64,000 nt of DNA from Magicicada septendecula (lineage: Eukaryota; Arthropoda; Insecta; Hemiptera; Cicadidae): NCBI GenBank assembly GCA_034769895.1, contig CM068367.1:709126885-709190884 (forward strand), written 5' to 3'. The translations under genes were made by a program, and so were the position numbers. Shown here piece by piece: positions 35,331 through 47,748 of this stretch (positions within the stretch are counted from its first letter, which is position 1; each line of letters starts with the position of its first letter). The notes beneath the pieces are model-generated. The model was not told the DNA's origin. It saw nothing but the letters and a program-made list of their open reading frames with translations, and did not search any database.

Positions 35331-35492
35331 ATGACGAACGATAACTGCCGTAAATTCAAACAGAATCAACTACACTTTCGCATATCTTTTTGTATTTTAC
35401 AGAACTCAAGTTCTGTTGATTTTGTTGAAGAGAGGTTAAGGGGAAAGGGTAGTTTACCTGCAACGTTTTATATTTTAACAAGGGTATTTTCT
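35331..35492 (+). repeat. Monomer m1 (reference copy), 162 bp
   Basis: Starts ATGACGAACGATAACTGCC. Distinguished by CAACTACACTTT and by the 18-bp inverted repeat ACAGAACT-CA-AGTTCTGT, which is not intact in other monomer types. At 162 bp it is a multiple of three without stops, so one frame reads through into m2 and gives a spurious ~74-residue open frame in most units. Confidence 0.9.
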
Positions 35493-35653
35493 ATGGCAAA
35501 CGATAACAGACGCAAATTCAAACTGAATCAAATAATTTTTTACATAGAGCTCTGAATTGTAGAGTTCTCAAGACATATTGTTTTTGGTGAAATCGGTTAA
35601 GGGAAAGGGGTAGTTTAACGACAACGTTTTATGTTTTAACAATGGTATTTTCT
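35493..35653 (+). repeat. Monomer m2 (reference copy), 161 bp
   Basis: Starts ATGGCAAACGATAACAGACG and is marked by AAACTGAATC, TTTTTTACATA and a tail AGTTTAACGACAACG instead of AGTTTACCTGCAACG. Confidence 0.88.
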
Positions 35654-35811
35654 ATGGCAAACGATAACAGACGCAAATTCAAACAGAATCAAATAATTTT
35701 TTGCATACAGCCCTGAATTGTAGAGTACTCAAAATCTATTGTTTTTGGATAAGATGGTTAAGGGAATGGGGTAGTTTACCTGCAACGTTTTTTTATCAAG
35801 GTTACTTTTTT
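35654..35811 (+). repeat. Monomer m3 (reference copy), 158 bp
   Basis: Starts ATGGCAAACGATAACAGACG, marked by GAGTACTCAAAATC, TTTGGATAAGATGG, GGGAATGGGG and the TTTTTTTATCAAGGTTAC ending. Confidence 0.88.
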
Positions 35812-35974
35812 TTGGCAAACGATAACAGCCGCAAATTCAAATAGGATCAAATAATGTTTTGAATACAGAACTGAAATGTAGTGTTCTCAAGATCTTTTGG
35901 TTTTGGTGAAGATCGCTTAAGGGAAAGGGGTAGTTTACTAGCAACATTTTATGTTTTAAGAAGGGTAATTTTTT
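35812..35974 (+). repeat. Monomer m4 (reference copy), 163 bp
   Basis: Starts TTGGCAAACGATAACAGCCG (no ATG) and is marked by CAAATAGGATC, TTTTGAATACAGAACTG, CAAGATCTTTTGG and GAAGATCGCTTAAGGG. In units 5 and 11 it is replaced by monomer X. Confidence 0.88.
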
Positions 35975-36129
35975 TTGACGAAAGATAACTGCCGTAAATT
36001 CAAAGAGAATCAAATAATTTTTTGCATACGTTCCTGAAGTGTAGAGGACGCCATTTTTCGTGAAGTTCGGTTAATGGAAAGGGGTAGTTTACCTGCAACA
36101 TTTTATGTTGTCACAAGAGAAATGTTTCC
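35975..36129 (+). repeat. Monomer m5 (reference copy), 155 bp
   Basis: Starts TTGACGAAAGATAACTGCC and is marked by CAAAGAGAATC, CATACGTTCCTG and TTTTCGTGAAG; ends ATGTTGTCACAAGAGAAATG. Confidence 0.88.
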
Positions 36130-36272
36130 ATGACGAACGATAACTGCTGCACATTCAAACAGAATCAAATTTTTCTTTTGCATGCATCGCTGCATTTTAG
36201 AGGACTGAAGGTCTATTGATTTTGGTTAGAACATGGAAGTCATGTATAGTTCTCGAAGGGTAATTTTTATAT
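36130..36272 (+). repeat. Monomer m6, S form (reference copy), 143 bp
   Basis: Starts ATGACGAACGATAACTGCTG and contains TGCATGCATCGCTGC. It is a hybrid: after TTTTGGT it jumps to TAGAACATGGAAGTCATG, the sequence that follows the 494-bp insert in L units. The normal monomer tail (GAAGATCGG to AAGGGG) is therefore missing, while L units retain it. That asymmetry supports deletion in S rather than insertion in L. Confidence 0.9.
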
Positions 36273-36432
36273 ATGGCAAACGATAACAGCCGCAAATTCA
36301 AACAGAATCATATGATTATTTTCATGCAGCTCTAAACTATAGAGTTCTCAAGACCTATTGTTTTTGGTGAAGATCGGTTAATGGAAAAGGGTAGTTTACC
36401 AGAACGTTTCATGTGTTAAAAGGGCATTTTTT
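36273..36432 (+). repeat. Monomer m7 (reference copy), 160 bp
   Basis: Marked by ATGATTATTTTCATGCAG, the small inverted repeat CTCTA-AACTA-TAGAG, GGTTAATGGAAAAGGG and TTTCATGTGTTAAAAGGGC. Confidence 0.88.
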
Positions 36433-36594
36433 ATGGCAAACGATAACAGCCGCAAATTCAAACAGAATCAAATGATGTTTTGCATACTTACTTGATTTGT
36501 AGAGTACTCAAAACCTGTTGTTTTTGGTGAAGATCGGTTAAGGGAAAGGGGTAATTTACCAGCAACATTTTATGTTTTAAATAGGCTATTTACT
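36433..36594 (+). repeat. Monomer m8 (reference copy), 162 bp
   Basis: Marked by GATTTGTAGAGTACTCAAAACC, which holds the palindrome GAGTACTC in many copies, and a tail GGGGTAATTTACCAGCAAC. Confidence 0.88.
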
Positions 36595-36751
36595 ATGTCA
36601 AACGATAACAGCCGCATATTCAAACAGAATCAAATAATTTTTTGCATACAACCCTGAATTGTAGAGTTGTCAAGAAAAATTGTTTTTGGTGAAGATGGTT
36701 AAGGGAAAGGGGTATTTTCCCGGCAACGTTTTTTTATCAAGGTTACTTTTT
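36595..36751 (+). repeat. Monomer m9 (reference copy), 157 bp
   Basis: Marked by GCCGCATATTCAAACAG, GAGTTGTCAAGAAAAATTG and GAAGATGGTTAAGGG, ending TTTTTTTATCAAGGTTAC. Confidence 0.88.
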
Positions 36752-37072
36752 TTGGCAAATGGTAACAGCCGCAAATTCAAACACAATCAAATAATAATAT
36801 TTTGCATACAGCCCTGAAATGAAGAGTTCTCAAGACCTATTGTTTTTTGTGAAGATCGGTTAAGGGAAAGGGGTAAATTCTTGGATTTCGTTGTCCATGA
36901 CGTGTCCGTTACTTAACTAAACCTCTGATGAAGCATTCTAAAGGTGAAAGCCGGTTTAGGCTGTAAGTTAAAACTTTACGTTTTTACTTATATAAAACGT
37001 AGTGTTCCGAGTCGTTAGGAAAGGGGTAGATTACCTGCAAAATTTTATGTTTTAACAAGGGTAATTTTTTCT
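36752..37072 (+). repeat. Double unit m10/m11 with cassette B (reference copy), 321 bp
   Basis: Starts TTGGCAAATGGTAACAGCC as an ordinary monomer (m10), but after AAGGGAAAGGGGTAAA it enters about 145 bp unrelated to the monomer consensus (cassette B). The monomer tail (GGGGTAGATTACCTGC) then resumes up to the next m1. The total length is two monomers, so cassette B occupies one monomer slot. Confidence 0.88.
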
Positions 37073-39305
37073 ATGACAAACGATAACTGCCGTAAATTCA
37101 AACAGAATCAACTACACTTTTGCATATCTTTTTGTATTTTACAGAACTCAAGTTCTGTTGATTTTGTTGAAGAGAGGTTAAGGGGAAGGGGTAGTTTACC
37201 TGGAACGTTTTATATTTTAACAAGGGTATTTTCTATGGCAAACGATAACAGACGCAAATTCAAACTGAATCAAATAATTTTTTACATACAGCTCTGAATT
37301 GTAGCGTTCTCAAGACATATTGTTTTTATTGAAATCGGTTAAGGGAAACGGGTAGTTTAACGACAACGTTTTATGTTTTAACAATGGTATTTTCTATGGC
37401 AAACGATAACAGACGCAAATTCAAACAGAATCAAATAATTTTTTGCATACAGCCCTGAATTGTAGAGTACTCAAAATCTATTGTTTTTGGATAAGATGGT
37501 TAAGGGAATGGGGTAGTTTACCTGCAACGTTTTTTTATCAAGGTTACTTTTTTTGGCAAACGATAACAGCCGCAAATTCAAATAGGATCAAATAATGTTT
37601 TGAATACAGAACTGAAACGTAGTGTTCTCAAGATCTTTTGGTTTTGGTGAAGATCGCTTAAGGGAAAGGGGTAGTTTACTAGCAACATTTTATGTTTTAA
37701 GAAGGGTAATTTTTTTTTGACGAAAGATAACTGCCGTAAATTCAAAGAGAATCAAATAATTTTTTGCATACGTTCCTGAATTGTAGAGAACGCAATTTTT
37801 CGTGAAGATCGGTTAATGGAAAGGGGTAGTTTACCTGCAACATTTTATGTTGTCACAAGAGAAATGTTTTCATGACGAACGATAACTGCTGCACATTCAA
37901 ACAGAATCAAATTTTTTTTGCATGCATCACTGCATTGTAGAGGACTGAAGGTCTATTGATTTTGGTGAAGATCGGTTTAGAGAAAGGGGTAGTTTACCTT
38001 TAACGTTTTATGTTTTAACAAGAGTAAAGTACTTAATTTTGATAAATAATGTATCCTGATAAGAAGCTCATAATAATCCACTGTACAAACGTAGATGAAA
38101 TAACTCTAAATGAAGAGGCTAGGTGAACGAGGTGGGGGTAATTTTCTATTATGAAAATTATAGTTGAAGGGGTAAGGGAGAATTTTTTATGTGTACTAAG
38201 TTATCGGCAACAAAGAATTAGTTCTTTGTTAAAATTCCTTCCCGGGCTGTTTAGCCGTAGTCCAATATTTTCTGCAAAACCAGACATTTCGGCAGTGCCA
38301 TCGACTGCCATCATCAGTGAAAATCGATTGCGAAAACGTGAGGTGGTATAAACGTGATGTTAGTGACCACAATACTGTCGTTAAGGCTGAAGCAATAAGT
38401 GGAAAGTAGTAGTCTCTATGGAAACATATCATTTCATAAATGATTTTAAATATATATCTTAGAACATGGAAGTCATGTATAGTTCTCGAAGGGTAATTTT
38501 TATATATGGCAAACGATAACAGACGCAAATTCAAACAGAATCAAATGATTATTTTCATACAGCTCTAAACTATAGAGTTCTCAAGACCTATTGTTTTTGG
38601 TGAAGATCGGTTAATGGAAAAGGGTAGTTTACCAGAACGTTTCATGTGTTAAAAGGGCATTTTTTATGGCAAACGATAACAGCCGCAAATTCAAACAGAA
38701 TCAAATGATTTTTTGCATACGTACTTGATTTGTAGAGTACTCAAAACCTGTTGTTTTTGGTGAAGTCGGTTAAGGGAAAGGGGTAATTTACCAGCAACAT
38801 TTTATGTTTTAAAAAGGCTATTTACTATGGCAAACGATAACAGCCGCATATTCAAACAGAATCAAATAATTTTTTGCATACAGCCCTGAATTGTAGAGTT
38901 GTCAAGAAAAATTGTTTTTGGTGAAGAGGGTTAAGGGAAAGGGGTAGTTTACCTGCTACGTTTTTTTATCAAAGTTACTTTTTTTTGGCAAATGGTAACA
39001 GCCGCAAATTCAAACACAATCAAATAATAATATTTTGCATACAGCCCTGAAATGTAGAGTTCTCAAGACCTATTGTTTTTTGTGAAGATCGGTTAAGGGA
39101 AAGGGGTAAATTCTTGGATTTCGTTGTCCATGACGTGTCCGTTACTTAACTAAACCTCTGATGAAGCTTTCTAAAGGTGAAAGCCGGTTTAGGCTGTAAG
39201 GTAAAACTTTACGTTTTTACTTATAAAAAACTTATAGTTCCGAGTCGTTAGGAAAGGGGTAGTTTACCTGCAAAATTTTATGTTTTAACAAGGGTAATTT
39301 TTTCT
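37073..39305 (+). repeat. HOR unit 19, L form, 2233 bp
   Basis: Third unit of super-repeat copy A; insert at 37967-38459. m1 begins ATGACAAACG. One T/A is lost in TTCTATTATGAAA of the insert near 38150, and the next m3 lineage marker GAAACGTAGTG is present. The same set recurs in units 22 and 25. Confidence 0.93.
37967..38459 (+). repeat. Insert module (unit 19), 493 bp
   Basis: Complete copy with a one-base deletion (TTCTATTATGAAA near 38150), CCAATATTTTC and AACATATCATTTC. The deletion disconnects the upstream start codon from the small open frame. Confidence 0.9.
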
Positions 39306-41539
39306 ATGACGAACGATAACTGCCGTAAATTCAAACAGAATCAACTACACTTTTGCATATCTTTTTGTATTTTACAGAACTCAAGTTCTGTTGATTTTGT
39401 TGACGAGAGGTTAACGGGAAAGGGTAGTTTACCGGCAACGTTTTATATTTTAACAAGGGTATTTTCTATGGCAAACGATAACAGACGCAAATTCAAACTG
39501 AATCAAATAATTTTTTACATACAGCTCTGAATTGTAGAGTTCTCAAGACATATTGTTTTTGGTGAAATCGGTTAAGGGAAAGGGGTCGTTTAACGACATC
39601 GTTTTATGTTTTAACAATGGTATTTTCTATGGCAAATGATAACAGACGCAAATTCAAACAGAATCAAATAATTTTTTGCATACAGCCCTGAATTGTAGAG
39701 TACTCAAAATCTATTGTTTTTGGATAAGATGGTTAAGGGAATGGGGTAGTTTACCTGCAACGTTTTTTTATCAAGGTTACTTTTTTTGGCAAACGATAAC
39801 AGCCGCAAATTCAAATAGGATCAAATAATGTTTTGAATACAGTACTGAAATGTAGTTTTCTCAAGATCTTTTGGTTTTGGCGATGATCGCTTAAGGGAAA
39901 GGGGTAGTTTACTAGCAACATTTTATGTTTTAAGAAGGGTAATTTTTTTTGACGAAAGATAACTGCCGTAAATTCAAAGAGAATCAACTAATTTTTTGCA
40001 TACGTTCCTGAATTGTAGAGAACGCAATTTTTCGTGAAGATCGGTTAATGGAAAGGGGTAGTTTACCTGCAACATTTTATGTTGTCACAAGAGAAATGTT
40101 TTCATGACGAACGATAACTGCTGCACATTCAAACAGAATCAAATTTTTTTTTGCATGCATCACTGCATTGTAGAGGACTGAAGGTCTATTGATTTTGGTG
40201 AAGATCGGTTTAGAGAAAGGGGTAGTTTACCTGTAACGTTTTATGTTTTAACAAGAGTAAAGTACTTAATTTTGATAAATAATGTATCCTGATAAGAAGC
40301 TCATAATAATCCACTGTACAAACGTAGATGAAATAACTCTAAATGAAGAGGCTAGGTGAACGAGGTGGGGGTAATTTTCTATTAATGAAAATTATAGTTG
40401 AAGGGGTAAGGGAGAATTTTTTATGTGTACTAAGTTATCGGCAACAAAGAATTAGTTCTTTGTTAAAATTCCTTCCCGGGCTGTTTAGCCGTAGTCCAAT
40501 GTTTTCTGCAAAACCAGACATTTCGGCAGTGCCATCGACTGCCATCATCAGTGAAAATCGTTTGCGAAAACGTGAGGTGGTATAAACGTGATGTTAGTGA
40601 CCACAATACTGTCGTTAAGGCTGAAGCAATAAGTGGAAAGTAGTAGTCTCTATGGAAACATTTCATTTCATAAATGATTTTAAATATATATCTTAGAACA
40701 TGGAAGTCATGTATAGTTCTCGAAGGGTAATTTTTATATATGGCAAACGATAACAGCCGCAAATTCAAACAGAATCAAATGATTATTTTCATACAGCTCT
40801 AAACTATAGAGTTCTCAAGACCTATTGTTTTTGGTGAAGATCGGTTAATGGAAAAGGGTAGTTTACCAGAACGTTTCATGTGTTAAAAGGGCATTTTCTA
40901 AGGCAAACGATAACAGCCGCAAATTCAAACAGAATCAAATGATTTTTTGCATACTTACTTGATTTGTAGAGTACTCAAAACCTGTTGTTTTTGGTGAAGA
41001 TCAGTTAAGGGAAAGGGGTAATTTACCAGCATCATTTTATGTTTTAAAAAGGCTATTTACTATGGCAAACGATAACAGCCGCATATTCAAACAGAACCAA
41101 ATAATTTTTTGCATACAGCCCTGAATTGTAGAATTGTCAAGAAAAATTTTTTTGGTGAAGATGGTTAAGGGAAAGGGGTAGTTTACCTGCTACGTTTTTT
41201 TATCAAGGTTACTTTTTTTTGGCAAATGGTAACAGCCGCAAATTCAAACACAATCAAATAATAATATTTTGCATACAGCCCTGAAATGTAGAGTTCTCAA
41301 GACCTATTGTTTTTTGTGAAGATCGGTTAAGGGAAAGGGGTAAATTCTTGGATTTCGTTGTCCATGACGTGTCCGTTACTTAACTAAACCTCTGATGAAG
41401 CCTTCTAAAGGTGAAAGCCGGTTTAGGCTGTAAGGTAAAACTTTACGTTTTTACTTATAAAAAACTTAGTGTTCCGAGTCGTTAGGAAAGAGGTAGTTTA
41501 CCTGCAAAATTTTATGTTTTAACAAGGGTAATTTTTTCT
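39306..41539 (+). repeat. HOR unit 20, L form, 2234 bp
   Basis: First L of super-repeat copy B, insert 40200-40693. Differs from unit 17 at only a few bases that I could spot, for example AATTATAG versus AATTAAAG at 40395/34186. Confidence 0.93.
40200..40693 (+). repeat. 494-bp insert module (unit 20)
   Basis: Complete copy in super-repeat B, counterpart of units 17 and 23. Confidence 0.9.
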
Positions 41540-43281
41540 ATGACGAACGATAACTGCCGTAAATTCAAACAGAATCAACTACACTTTCGCATATCTTTTT
41601 GTATTTTACAGAACTCAAGTTCTGTTGATTTTGTTGAAGAGAGGTTAAGGGGAAAGGGTAGTTTACCTGCAACGTTTTATATTTTAACAAGGGTATTTTC
41701 TATGGCAAACGATAACAGACGCAAATTCAAACTGAATCAAATAATTTTTTACATAGAGCTCTGAATTGTAGAGTTCTCAAGACATATTGTTTTTGGTGAA
41801 ATCGGTTAAGGGAAAGGGGTAGTTTAACGACAACGTTTTATGTTTTAACAATGGTATTTTCTATGGCAAACGATAACAGACGCAAATTCAAACAGAATCA
41901 AATAATTTTTTGCATACAGCCCTGAATTGTAGAGTACTCAAAATCTATTGTTTTTGGATAAGATGGTTAAGGGAATGGGGTAGTTTACCTGCAACGTTTT
42001 TTTATCAAGGTTACTTTTTTTTGGCAAACGATAACAGCCGCAAATTCAAATAGGATCAAATAATGTTTTGAATACAGAACTGAAATGTAGTGTTCTCAAG
42101 ATCTTTTGGTTTTGGTGAAGATCGCTTAAGGGAAAGGGGTAGTTTACTAGCAACATTTTATGTTTTAAGAAGGGTAATTTTTTTTGACGAAAGATAACTG
42201 CCGTAAATTCAAAGAGAATCAAATAATTTTTTGCATACGTTCCTGAAGTGTAGAGGACGCCATTTTTCGTGAAGTTCGGTTAATGGAAAGGGGTAGTTTA
42301 CCTGCAACATTTTATGTTGTCACAAGAGAAATGTTTTCATGACGAACGATAACTGCTGCACATTCAAACAGAATCAAATTTTTCTTTTGCATGCATCGCT
42401 GCATTTTAGAGGACTGAAGGTCTATTGATTTTGGTTAGAACATGGAAGTCATGTATAGTTCTCGAAGGGTAATTTTTATATATGGCAAACGATAACAGCC
42501 GCAAATTCAAACAGAATCATATGATTATTTTCATGCAGCTCTAAACTATAGAGTTCTCAAGACCTATTGTTTTTGGTGAAGATCGGTTAATGGAAAAGGG
42601 TAGTTTACCAGAACGTTTCATGTGTTAAAAGGGCATTTTTTATGGCAAACGATAACAGCCGCAAATTCAAACAGAATCAAATGATGTTTTGCATACTTAC
42701 TTGATTTGTAGAGTACTCAAAACCTGTTGTTTTTGGTGAAGATCGGTTAAGGGAAAGGGGTAATTTACCAGCAACATTTTATGTTTTAAATAGGCTATTT
42801 ACTATGTCAAACGATAACAGCCGCATATTCAAACAGAATCAAATAATTTTTTGCATACAACCCTGAATTGTAGAGTTGTCAAGAAAAATTGTTTTTGGTG
42901 AAGATGGTTAAGGGAAAGGGGTATTTTCCCGGCAACGTTTTTTTATCAAGGTTACTTTTTTTGGCAAATGGTAACAGCCGCAAATTCAAACACAATCAAA
43001 TAATAATATTTTGCATACAGCCCTGAAATGAAGAGTTCTCAAGACCTATTGTTTTTTGTGAAGATCGGTTAAGGGAAAGGGGTAAATTCTTGGATTTCGT
43101 TGTCCATGACGTGTCCGTTACTTAACTAAACCTCTGATGAAGCATTCTAAAGGTGAAAGCCGGTTTAGGCTGTAAGTTAAAACTTTACGTTTTTACTTAT
43201 ATAAAACGTAGTGTTCCGAGTCGTTAGGAAAGGGGTAGATTACCTGCAAAATTTTATGTTTTAACAAGGGTAATTTTTTCT
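41540..43281 (+). repeat. HOR unit 21, S form, 1742 bp
   Basis: Middle unit of super-repeat copy B. Same length as unit 18 and the same private variants (CACTTTCGCAT, TTTTCTTTTGCATGC, AATCATATGATT). One visible difference is ATGTTTTCATG here versus ATGTTTCCATG at 36128. Confidence 0.93.
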
Positions 43282-45514
43282 ATGACAAACGATAACTGCC
43301 GTAAATTCAAACAGAATCAACTACACTTTTGCATATCTTTTTGTATTTTACAGAACTCAAGTTCTGTTGATTTTGTTGAAGAGAGGTTAAGGGGAAGGGG
43401 TAGTTTACCTGGAACGTTTTATATTTTAACAAGGGTATTTTCTATGGCAAACGATAACAGACGCAAATTCAAACTGAATCAAATAATTTTTTACATACAG
43501 CTCTGAATTGTAGCGTTCTCAAGACATATTGTTTTTATTGAAATCGGTTAAGGGAAACGGGTAGTTTAACGACAACGTTTTATGTTTTAACAATGGTATT
43601 TTCTATGGCAAACGATAACAGACGCAAATTCAAACAGAATCAAATAATTTTTTGCATACAGCCCTGAATTGTAGAGTACTCAAAATCTATTGTTTTTGGA
43701 TAAGATGGTTAAGGGAATGGGGTAGTTTACCTGCAACGTTTTTTTATCAAGGTTACTTTTTTTGGCAAACGATAACAGCCGCAAATTCAAATAGGATCAA
43801 ATAATGTTTTGAATACAGAACTGAAACGTAGTGTTCTCAAGATCTTTTGGTTTTGGTGAAGATCGCTTAAGGGAAAGGGGTAGTTTACTAGCAACATTTT
43901 ATGTTTTAAGAAGGGTAATTTTTTTTTGACGAAAGATAACTGCCGTAAATTCAAAGAGAATCAAATAATTTTTTGCATACGTTCCTGAATTGTAGAGAAC
44001 GCAATTTTTCGTGAAGATCGGTTAATGGAAAGGGGTAGTTTACCTGCAACATTTTATGTTGTCACAAGAGAAATGTTTTCATGACGAACGATAACTGCTG
44101 CACATTCAAACAGAATCAAATTTTTTTTGCATGCATCACTGCATTGTAGAGGACTGAAGGTCTATTGATTTTGGTGAAGATCGGTTTAGAGAAAGGGGTA
44201 GTTTACCTTTAACGTTTTATGTTTTAACAAGAGTAAAGTACTTAATTTTGATAAATAATGTATCCTGATAAGAAGCTCATAATAATCCACTGTACAAACG
44301 TAGATGAAATAACTCTAAATGAAGAGGCTAGGTGAACGAGGTGGGGGTAATTTTCTATTATGAAAATTATAGTTGAAGGGGTAAGGGAGAATTTTTTATG
44401 TGTACTAAGTTATCGGCAACAAAGAATTAGTTCTTTGTTAAAATTCCTTCCCGGGCTGTTTAGCCGTAGTCCAATATTTTCTGCAAAACCAGACATTTCG
44501 GCAGTGCCATCGACTGCCATCATCAGTGAAAATCGATTGCGAAAACGTGAGGTGGTATAAACGTGATGTTAGTGACCACAATACTGTCGTTAAGGCTGAA
44601 GCAATAAGTGGAAAGTAGTAGTCTCTATGGAAACATATCATTTCATAAATGATTTTAAATATATATCTTAGAACATGGAAGTCATGTATAGTTCTCGAAG
44701 GGTAATTTTTATATATGGCAAACGATAACAGACGCAAATTCAAACAGAATCAAATGATTATTTTCATACAGCTCTAAACTATAGAGTTCTCAAGACCTAT
44801 TGTTTTTGGTGAAGATCGGTTAATGGAAAAGGGTAGTTTACCAGAACGTTTCATGTGTTAAAAGGGCATTTTTTATGGCAAACGATAACAGCCGCAAATT
44901 CAAACAGAATCAAATGATTTTTTGCATACGTACTTGATTTGTAGAGTACTCAAAACCTGTTGTTTTTGGTGAAGTCGGTTAAGGGAAAGGGGTAATTTAC
45001 CAGCAACATTTTATGTTTTAAAAAGGCTATTTACTATGGCAAACGATAACAGCCGCATATTCAAACAGAATCAAATAATTTTTTGCATACAGCCCTGAAT
45101 TGTAGAGTTGTCAAGAAAAATTGTTTTTGGTGAAGAGGGTTAAGGGAAAGGGGTAGTTTACCTGCTACGTTTTTTTATCAAAGTTACTTTTTTTTGGCAA
45201 ATGGTAACAGCCGCAAATTCAAACACAATCAAATAATAATATTTTGCATACAGCCCTGAAATGTAGAGTTCTCAAGACCTATTGTTTTTTGTGAAGATCG
45301 GTTAAGGGAAAGGGGTAAATTCTTGGATTTCGTTGTCCATGACGTGTCCGTTACTTAACTAAACCTCTGATGAAGCTTTCTAAAGGTGAAAGCCGGTTTA
45401 GGCTGTAAGGTAAAACTTTACGTTTTTACTTATAAAAAACTTATAGTTCCGAGTCGTTAGGAAAGGGGTAGTTTACCTGCAAAATTTTATGTTTTAACAA
45501 GGGTAATTTTTTCT
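43282..45514 (+). repeat. HOR unit 22, L form, 2233 bp
   Basis: Third unit of super-repeat copy B; insert 44176-44668. Shares with unit 19 the ATGACAAACG start, GTAGCGTTCTC, TTTTATTGAAATCGG and the 1-bp deletion in the insert. Confidence 0.93.
44176..44668 (+). repeat. Insert module (unit 22), 493 bp
   Basis: Complete copy in super-repeat B, with the same deletion and substitutions as unit 19. Confidence 0.9.
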
Positions 45515-47748
45515 ATGGCGAACGATAACTGCCGTAAATTCAAACAGAATCAACTACACTTTTGCATATCTTTTTGTATTTTACAGAACTCAAGTTCTGT
45601 TGATTTTGTTGACGAGAGGTTAACGGGAAAGGGTAGTTTACCGGCAACGTTTTATATTTTAACAAGGGTATTTTCTATGGCAAACGATAACAGACGCAAA
45701 TTCAAACTGAATCAAATAATTTTTTACATACAGCTCTGAATTGTAGAGTTCTCAAGACATATTGTTTTTGGTGAAATCGGTTAAGGGAAAGGGGTCGTTT
45801 AACGACATCGTTTTATGTTTTAACAATGGTATTTTCTATGGCAAATGATAACAGACGCAAATTCAAACAGAATCAAATAATTTTTTGCATACAGCCCTGA
45901 ATTGTAGAGTACTCAAAATCTATTGTTTTTGGATAAGATGGTTAAGGGAATGGGGTAGTTTACCTGCAACGTTTTTTTATCAAGGTTACTTTTTTTGGCA
46001 AACGATAACAGCCGCAAATTCAAATAGGATCAAATAATGTTTTGAATACAGTACTGAAATGTAGTTTTCTCAAGATCTTTTGGTTTTGGCGATGATCGCT
46101 TAAGGGAAAGGGGTAGTTTACTAGCAACATTTTATGTTTTAAGAAGGGTAATTTTTTTTGACGAAAGATAACTGCCGTAAATTCAAAGAGAATCAACTAA
46201 TTTTTTGCATACGTTCCTGAATTGTAGAGAACGCAATTTTTCGTGAAGATCGGTTAATGGAAAGGGGTAGTTTACCTGCAACATTTTATGTTGTCACAAG
46301 AGAAATGTTTTCATGACGAACGATAACTGCTGCACATTCAAACAGAATCAAATTTTTTTTTGCATGCATCACTGCATTGTAGAGGACTGAAGGTCTATTG
46401 ATTTTGGTGAAGATCGGTTTAGAGAAAGGGGTAGTTTACCTGTAACGTTTTATGTTTTAACAAGAGTAAAGTACTTAATTTTGATAAATAATGTATCCTG
46501 ATAAGAAGCTCATAATAATCCACTGTACAAACGTAGATGAAATAACTCTAAATGAAGAGGCTAGGTGAACGAGGTGGGGGTAATTTTCTATTAATGAAAA
46601 TTATAGTTGAAGGGGTAAGGGAGAATTTTTTATGTGTACTAAGTTATCGGCAACAAAGAATTAGTTCTTTGTTAAAATTCCTTCCCGGGCTGTTTAGCCG
46701 TAGTCCAATGTTTTCTGCAAAACCAGACATTTCGGCAGTGCCATCGACTGCCATCATCAGTGAAAATCGTTTGCGAAAACGTGAGGTGGTATAAACGTGA
46801 TGTTAGTGACCACAATACTGTCGTTAAGGCTGAAGCAATAAGTGGAAAGTAGTAGTCTCTATGGAAACATTTCATTTCATAAATGATTTTAAATATATAT
46901 CTTAGAACATGGAAGTCATGTATAGTTCTCGAAGGGTAATTTTTATATATGGCAAACGATAACAGCCGCAAATTCAAACAGAATCAAATGATTATTTTCA
47001 TACAGCTCTAAACTATAGAGTTCTCAAGACCTATTGTTTTTGGTGAAGATCGGTTAATGGAAAAGGGTAGTTTACCAGAACGTTTCATGTGTTAAAAGGG
47101 CATTTTCTAAGGCAAACGATAACAGCCGCAAATTCAAACAGAATCAAATGATTTTTTGCATACTTACTTGATTTGTAGAGTACTCAAAACCTGTTGTTTT
47201 TGGTGAAGATCAGTTAAGGGAAAGGGGTAATTTACCAGCATCATTTTATGTTTTAAAAAGGCTATTTACTATGGCAAACGATAACAGCCGCATATTCAAA
47301 CAGAACCAAATAATTTTTTGCATACAGCCCTGAATTGTAGAATTGTCAAGAAAAATTTTTTTGGTGAAGATGGTTAAGGGAAAGGGGTAGTTTACCTGCT
47401 ACGTTTTTTTATCAAGGTTACTTTTTTTTGGCAAATGGTAACAGCCGCAAATTCAAACACAATCAAATAATAATATTTTGCATACAGCCCTGAAATGTAG
47501 AGTTCTCAAGACCTATTGTTTTTTGTGAAGATCGGTTAAGGGAAAGGGGTAAATTCTTGGATTTCGTTGTCCATGACGTGTCCGTTACTTAACTAAACCT
47601 CTGATGAAGCCTTCTAAAGGTGAAAGCCGGTTTAGGCTGTAAGGTAAAACTTTACGTTTTTACTTATAAAAAACTTAGTGTTCCGAGTCGTTAGGAAAGA
47701 GGTAGTTTACCTGCAAAATTTTATGTTTTAACAAGGGTAATTTTTTCT
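45515..47748 (+). repeat. HOR unit 23, L form, 2234 bp
   Basis: First L of super-repeat copy C; insert 46409-46902. Differs from units 17 and 20 by ATGGCGAACG instead of ATGACGAACG at the m1 start. Confidence 0.93.
46409..46902 (+). repeat. 494-bp insert module (unit 23)
   Basis: Complete copy in super-repeat C, counterpart of units 17 and 20. Confidence 0.9.

Larger units (their letters stand above)
35331..37072 (+). repeat. HOR unit 18, S form, 1742 bp (reference S)
   Basis: Middle unit of super-repeat copy A and used here as the reference decomposition: m1 162, m2 161, m3 158, m4 163, m5 155, m6 143, m7 160, m8 162, m9 157 and m10/m11 321 bp, which sum to 1742. Private changes: CACTTTCGCAT in m1 and TTTTCCCGGCAACG before m10. 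Confidence 0.95.
32960..39168 (+). repeat. 6.209-kb super-repeat, copy A (L+S+L)
   Basis: Units 17-19. Boundaries were set where the cassette changes from AAGCCTTC (32959) to the AAGCTTTC form at 39168, 45377 and 51585. Marker ACTTATAGTTCC follows each boundary. Confidence 0.92.
39169..45377 (+). repeat. 6.209-kb super-repeat, copy B (L+S+L)
   Basis: Units 20-22. Three differences from copy A that I could locate by eye are at 40395 (T vs A), 41288 (G vs T) and 42337 (T vs C). Confidence 0.92.
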
